NCBI RefSeq assembly: GCF_030249855.1
Contig: NZ_JANURN010000004.1
Location: 124,001 to 188,000 of the forward strand
DNA from: Helicobacter_B zhangjianzhongii
GTDB taxonomy: Bacteria > Campylobacterota > Campylobacteria > Campylobacterales > Helicobacteraceae
DNA: 64,000 nt
Direction: 5' to 3'
Position numbers and translations under genes: made by a program. Positions within the stretch are counted from its first letter, which is position 1. The number at the start of each line of letters is the position of its first letter. Positions 61,595-64,000 of this stretch are shown here, in pieces. The notes below the pieces were generated by a model, which was not told the origin of the DNA, searched no databases, and saw only the letters and a list, made by a program, of their open reading frames with translations.

Positions 61595-62254
61595 ATGTGC
61601 AATGAAATTGCCAGGCAATTTCCCCTGCAAGATCAAGTGCGCAATGCCCTAGAATCTGTCGATAGAGAGATGTTTGTCCCAGATTTCTCTAAACATTTAG
61701 CCTATAGCCTAGATCCACTACCTATGGGAGCGGCACAATGGGTATCATCTCCCCTTACAGTCGCCAAAATGACGCAGTATCTCACTCCGGGCGATAGTGT
61801 CCTAGAGATTGGCTGTGGAAGTGGCTATCAAGCTATGGTGCTTGCGCAAATCTTTCGCCGTGTTTTTAGCATTGAGCGCATAGAGTCATTGCTCACAGAA
61901 GCAAGAAAACGCATTCGGGCAATGGGTGTAAGTAATATCCACACAAAATTTAGTGATGGACAGCAAGGCTGGGCAGAATATGCACCTTATGATAGAATCC
62001 TATTTTCTGCCTGTATAGAAAGCAAGATTCCACAAGCCATTATCGATCAACTAGAAGAAGGAGGGATTCTCGTAGCCCCTATGCAAGCCCCAAACACCAC
62101 ACAGACTATCTTAACGCTCTCTGGGGCTAGCCCTGCCCCCAAACAAGCTAAACAATACATAAAACGCTTTACCAAACGCAATGGGATTCTAAGCAACGAA
62201 GAGATTTTAGAAGAATGTTTGTTTGTGCCTGTTGTTGATGGCACAATGCATTAG
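61595..62254 (+). CDS. pcm: Protein-L-isoaspartate O-methyltransferase
   Basis: 219 aa from ATG 61595, chosen for AAAAGGA upstream; the ATG at 61571 lies within the previous gene with poor spacing. Repairs isoaspartyl residues with SAM. DREMFVPDF, GAAQWVSSPLTVAKM and VLEIGCGSGYQAMV are PCMT motifs. Confidence 0.93.
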   Translation: MCNEIARQFPLQDQVRNALESVDREMFVPDFSKHLAYSLDPLPMGAAQWVSSPLTVAKMTQYLTPGDSVLEIGCGSGYQAMVLAQIFRRVFSIERIESLLTEARKRIRAMGVSNIHTKFSDGQQGWAEYAPYDRILFSACIESKIPQAIIDQLEEGGILVAPMQAPNTTQTILTLSGASPAPKQAKQYIKRFTKRNGILSNEEILEECLFVPVVDGTMH

Positions 62255-62262
62255 AGGTAGGT

Positions 62263-62991
62263 ATGGAGATTTTTACTATAACCCTTGATGATGTATGGCA
62301 AGCATCTTTTACACAAAATTTCTCTGCTATGCAATGCTGCTTGGGGGCTTGTGTGGGAGCAGCTGGAGTTTGGCTACTTAGCCCCAATCCCCACAAACCA
62401 CACCTTGAGCAAAATGACACCACACACCAAGCTCACACCACTCAATACAAGCACACTTCGCGCTATCTATGGAGCGGGATTGGCGCATTTATATGTGCCA
62501 TAATTGGTAGCAGCGGAGACTCTACTTTGCTACCTTGGCTACTTGGGATTGTGATATTAAGCCTATCTCTTTGCGTATGGGATATTTACTACTATGCCGT
62601 GCCAAATTGGCAAAATCTAGCTCTTTTGCTTATAAGTGCTAGCAAAAGCATCATACTCGCACACATCTTGCAAGACAACTTTTTCATAGATATATCTACT
62701 ATTTATGATTTGCTATTGGGTGCTGGACTTATCAGCTTAGTATATATTCTAGGGATAATGTTCTTGCAAAAACAGCTTCTTGGGGAAGGGGATATTATCT
62801 TTTGTGCAAGTTTTAGTGCGCTTTTTGGTTTTGAAACCACTGTGATTAGCATATTTTGGGGCTGTGTGTTGGCTAGTATTGTTAGTATTTTTAGCAGAAT
62901 CTTTACCAAACACACAAACATTGCAATCCCTCTAATCCCCTATATAATTGGAGGACTTGGAGTGGGGGTATTGTGGGGACTATGGCTATGA
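62263..62991 (+). CDS. A24 prepilin peptidase-like membrane protein
   Basis: 242 aa, about 6-7 helices. Asp107 (CVWDIYYYAVPN) and Asp177 (LLGEGDIIF) match the two catalytic aspartates of type IV prepilin peptidases. The N-terminal methyltransferase domain of PilD (CxxC) is absent, so peptidase only. Pilins or pseudopilins for DNA uptake may be the substrates; none are in the window. Overlaps the next gene by ATGA. Confidence 0.75.
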   Translation: MEIFTITLDDVWQASFTQNFSAMQCCLGACVGAAGVWLLSPNPHKPHLEQNDTTHQAHTTQYKHTSRYLWSGIGAFICAIIGSSGDSTLLPWLLGIVILSLSLCVWDIYYYAVPNWQNLALLLISASKSIILAHILQDNFFIDISTIYDLLLGAGLISLVYILGIMFLQKQLLGEGDIIFCASFSALFGFETTVISIFWGCVLASIVSIFSRIFTKHTNIAIPLIPYIIGGLGVGVLWGLWL

Positions 62992-64000
62992 GACAACGCT
63001 ATCTTTTTCATTCAGTTGCGCAGATATTTTTACCATTTTTTATTGTGCTATTCTTTATAGCTTCTGTGGTGCTGCTCATAGGTCTTGCTACCATTACACA
63101 ATTTATCAAGCTTAATGTGTGGGATCTAGGACAGATTTTTTTATATTCCATACCAAATGGTGTATTTTTTATCATTCCTATCACTTTTTTCTGTGCCTGT
63201 GTTTTGGGACTATCAAGATTGTCGTTTGATTATGAGTTGCTTGTATTTTTTTCTCTAGGAATTTCACCGCGCAAGATTCTAGCTCCATTTATTGGGCTTA
63301 GTATTTTTGCTAGCATTGTATTGCTATTTTTCTCTCTCGCGCTGATCCCACTCTCTAAAAGTGCTTATGGCAATTTTATGGCTCAAAAACGCGCTGAAGT
63401 AAATATCAATATTAAAGCTGGTGAGTTTGGGCAAAAACTGGGCGATTGGCTTGTGTATGCGGATACTGCACACGATAGACACTATGAAGGGTTGGTGCTC
63501 TTCTCTAGTAACCTAGAATCCCAAGAAGTATTTATCACTGCCAAAGAAGGTGAAATGTCTAATAATGAAGGTGTATTTACCCTACTACTACGCAACGGAA
63601 GCGCATACTTTGCCGAACCAAACAAAGTAGAACGAGCAGATTTTGGGCAAATGCTTGTGCATACCAAAATCGATGAAATAAATCTCAGCTCATATGATTT
63701 GTGGGCATACTGGAAGAGTGCCTTTGAAGGAAGCAGCTCGCAAGCTAGGCGTCTTGCCCAAGCCATAATCACATCACTATTTCCCATAGCAAGTATTTTT
63801 CTCATACCATTATTTGGCATAGCAAACCCTAGATTCCATAAAAATCTTAGCTATGTATATTTACTAATTAGCGTGGCTGGATATTTTATAGCAATGCACA
63901 TATTCAGTCAAAATGCCCCATTCTATGGTATATTTGGCTTGCCATTGGTCTGGCTGACAGGATCTTATTTTCTCTATCGTAAATTCGTGCTACGAGTATA
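62988..64000 (+). CDS. LptF/LptG (YjgP/YjgQ) permease, 3' end missing
   Basis: Begins MRQRYLFHSVAQIFLPFFIV and is open to the window end (337 codons). N-terminal membrane helices, a central periplasmic domain (EFGQKLGDWLVYADTAHDRH, about 145-165) and C-terminal helices match the LPS-export permeases of the LptBFG transporter. H. pylori has an equivalent gene beside pcm (HP0362). Whether it is LptF or LptG cannot be told from this part. Confidence 0.8.
   Translation, partial: MRQRYLFHSVAQIFLPFFIVLFFIASVVLLIGLATITQFIKLNVWDLGQIFLYSIPNGVFFIIPITFFCACVLGLSRLSFDYELLVFFSLGISPRKILAPFIGLSIFASIVLLFFSLALIPLSKSAYGNFMAQKRAEVNINIKAGEFGQKLGDWLVYADTAHDRHYEGLVLFSSNLESQEVFITAKEGEMSNNEGVFTLLLRNGSAYFAEPNKVERADFGQMLVHTKIDEINLSSYDLWAYWKSAFEGSSSQARRLAQAIITSLFPIASIFLIPLFGIANPRFHKNLSYVYLLISVAGYFIAMHIFSQNAPFYGIFGLPLVWLTGSYFLYRKFVLRV

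Noticed and set aside
1..64000. Insertion sequences, integrases, prophage or restriction-modification genes
   Set aside because: Searched for by motif while reading all frames; none recognised in this window.
1..64000. tRNA or rRNA genes
   Set aside because: No intergenic stretch showed a cloverleaf core (GTTCRANYC) with matching stems or rRNA sequence; only by-eye inspection, so a scan by tRNAscan-SE would be decisive.

Overview
The window comes from a Helicobacter, most likely an enterohepatic (non-gastric) species of moderate GC. Evidence: HugZ haem oxygenase, a Hof-type porin, an HsrA/HP1043-type orphan regulator, an LpxC-MinC-M23 peptidase block, tandem SNF transporters, and a groESL operon with a CIRCE operator. 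GroES is 90 aa and lacks the extra C-terminal metal-binding domain of H. pylori GroES. IlvB, IlvH, IlvC, LeuC and ArgH indicate amino-acid biosynthesis that H. pylori partly lacks. No rRNA, tRNA, CRISPR array, transposase or complete IS was seen.

Layout. 1-5.2 kb: putP fragment, mnmA, an outer-membrane protein, tcdA, a tiny acidic protein, aguB. 5.2-11.8 kb: NhaC-like transporter, two glycosyltransferases, bioD, hugZ, a small unknown protein. 11.8-16.6 kb: lpxB, a Hof porin, groEL-groES. 16.9-24 kb: a surface-polysaccharide cluster on the + strand: a GT2 with a duplicated N-terminal domain, a GT4/UDP-GlcNAc 2-epimerase fusion, and a GT4 with a duplicated C-terminal half. 24-28.9 kb: an autotransporter remnant, a small outer-membrane protein and an intact subtilisin-type autotransporter. 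29-64 kb: mostly housekeeping genes (ilvC, AAA+ ATPase, HAD phosphatase, mrp, hsrA, ilvBH, ansB-dcuC, prfB, M48 peptidase, ubiE, argH, hemJ, fcl, leuC, M23 peptidase-minC-lpxC-tsaB, bcp, SNF transporters, xseB, nrdB, nitrilases, pcm, prepilin peptidase, LptF/G).

The main unexplained signal is a family of interspersed, partly palindromic repeats built around TAGAATCCAC / GTGGATTCTA and ATTGCCACGC / GCAATGAC modules. They lie between genes and also inside three enzymes as large in-frame insertions: GT2 (8840-9262), GT4 (22354-23148) and HAD phosphatase (32562-33125). The same element is read in the same stop-free frame in different hosts, giving recurrent peptides such as LESTFEKVDSR. This resembles the protein-coding palindromic elements of Rickettsia, but the sequence family looks different.

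In the polysaccharide cluster the repeats are combined with poly-G tracts. At two tracts (18329 and 21128) a one-base change would let the upstream glycosyltransferase read through an intergenic repeat and stop exactly at, or just past, the start codon of the next gene. Two other tracts join duplicated half-domains. In the GT2 on the minus strand, a C12 tract at the edge of the repeat insertion leaves the gene out of frame as sequenced. Two surface-protein genes have A/T homopolymers directly beside a TAGAAT box. Together these suggest a surface-antigen variation system in which repeats, homopolymers and partial gene duplications cooperate.
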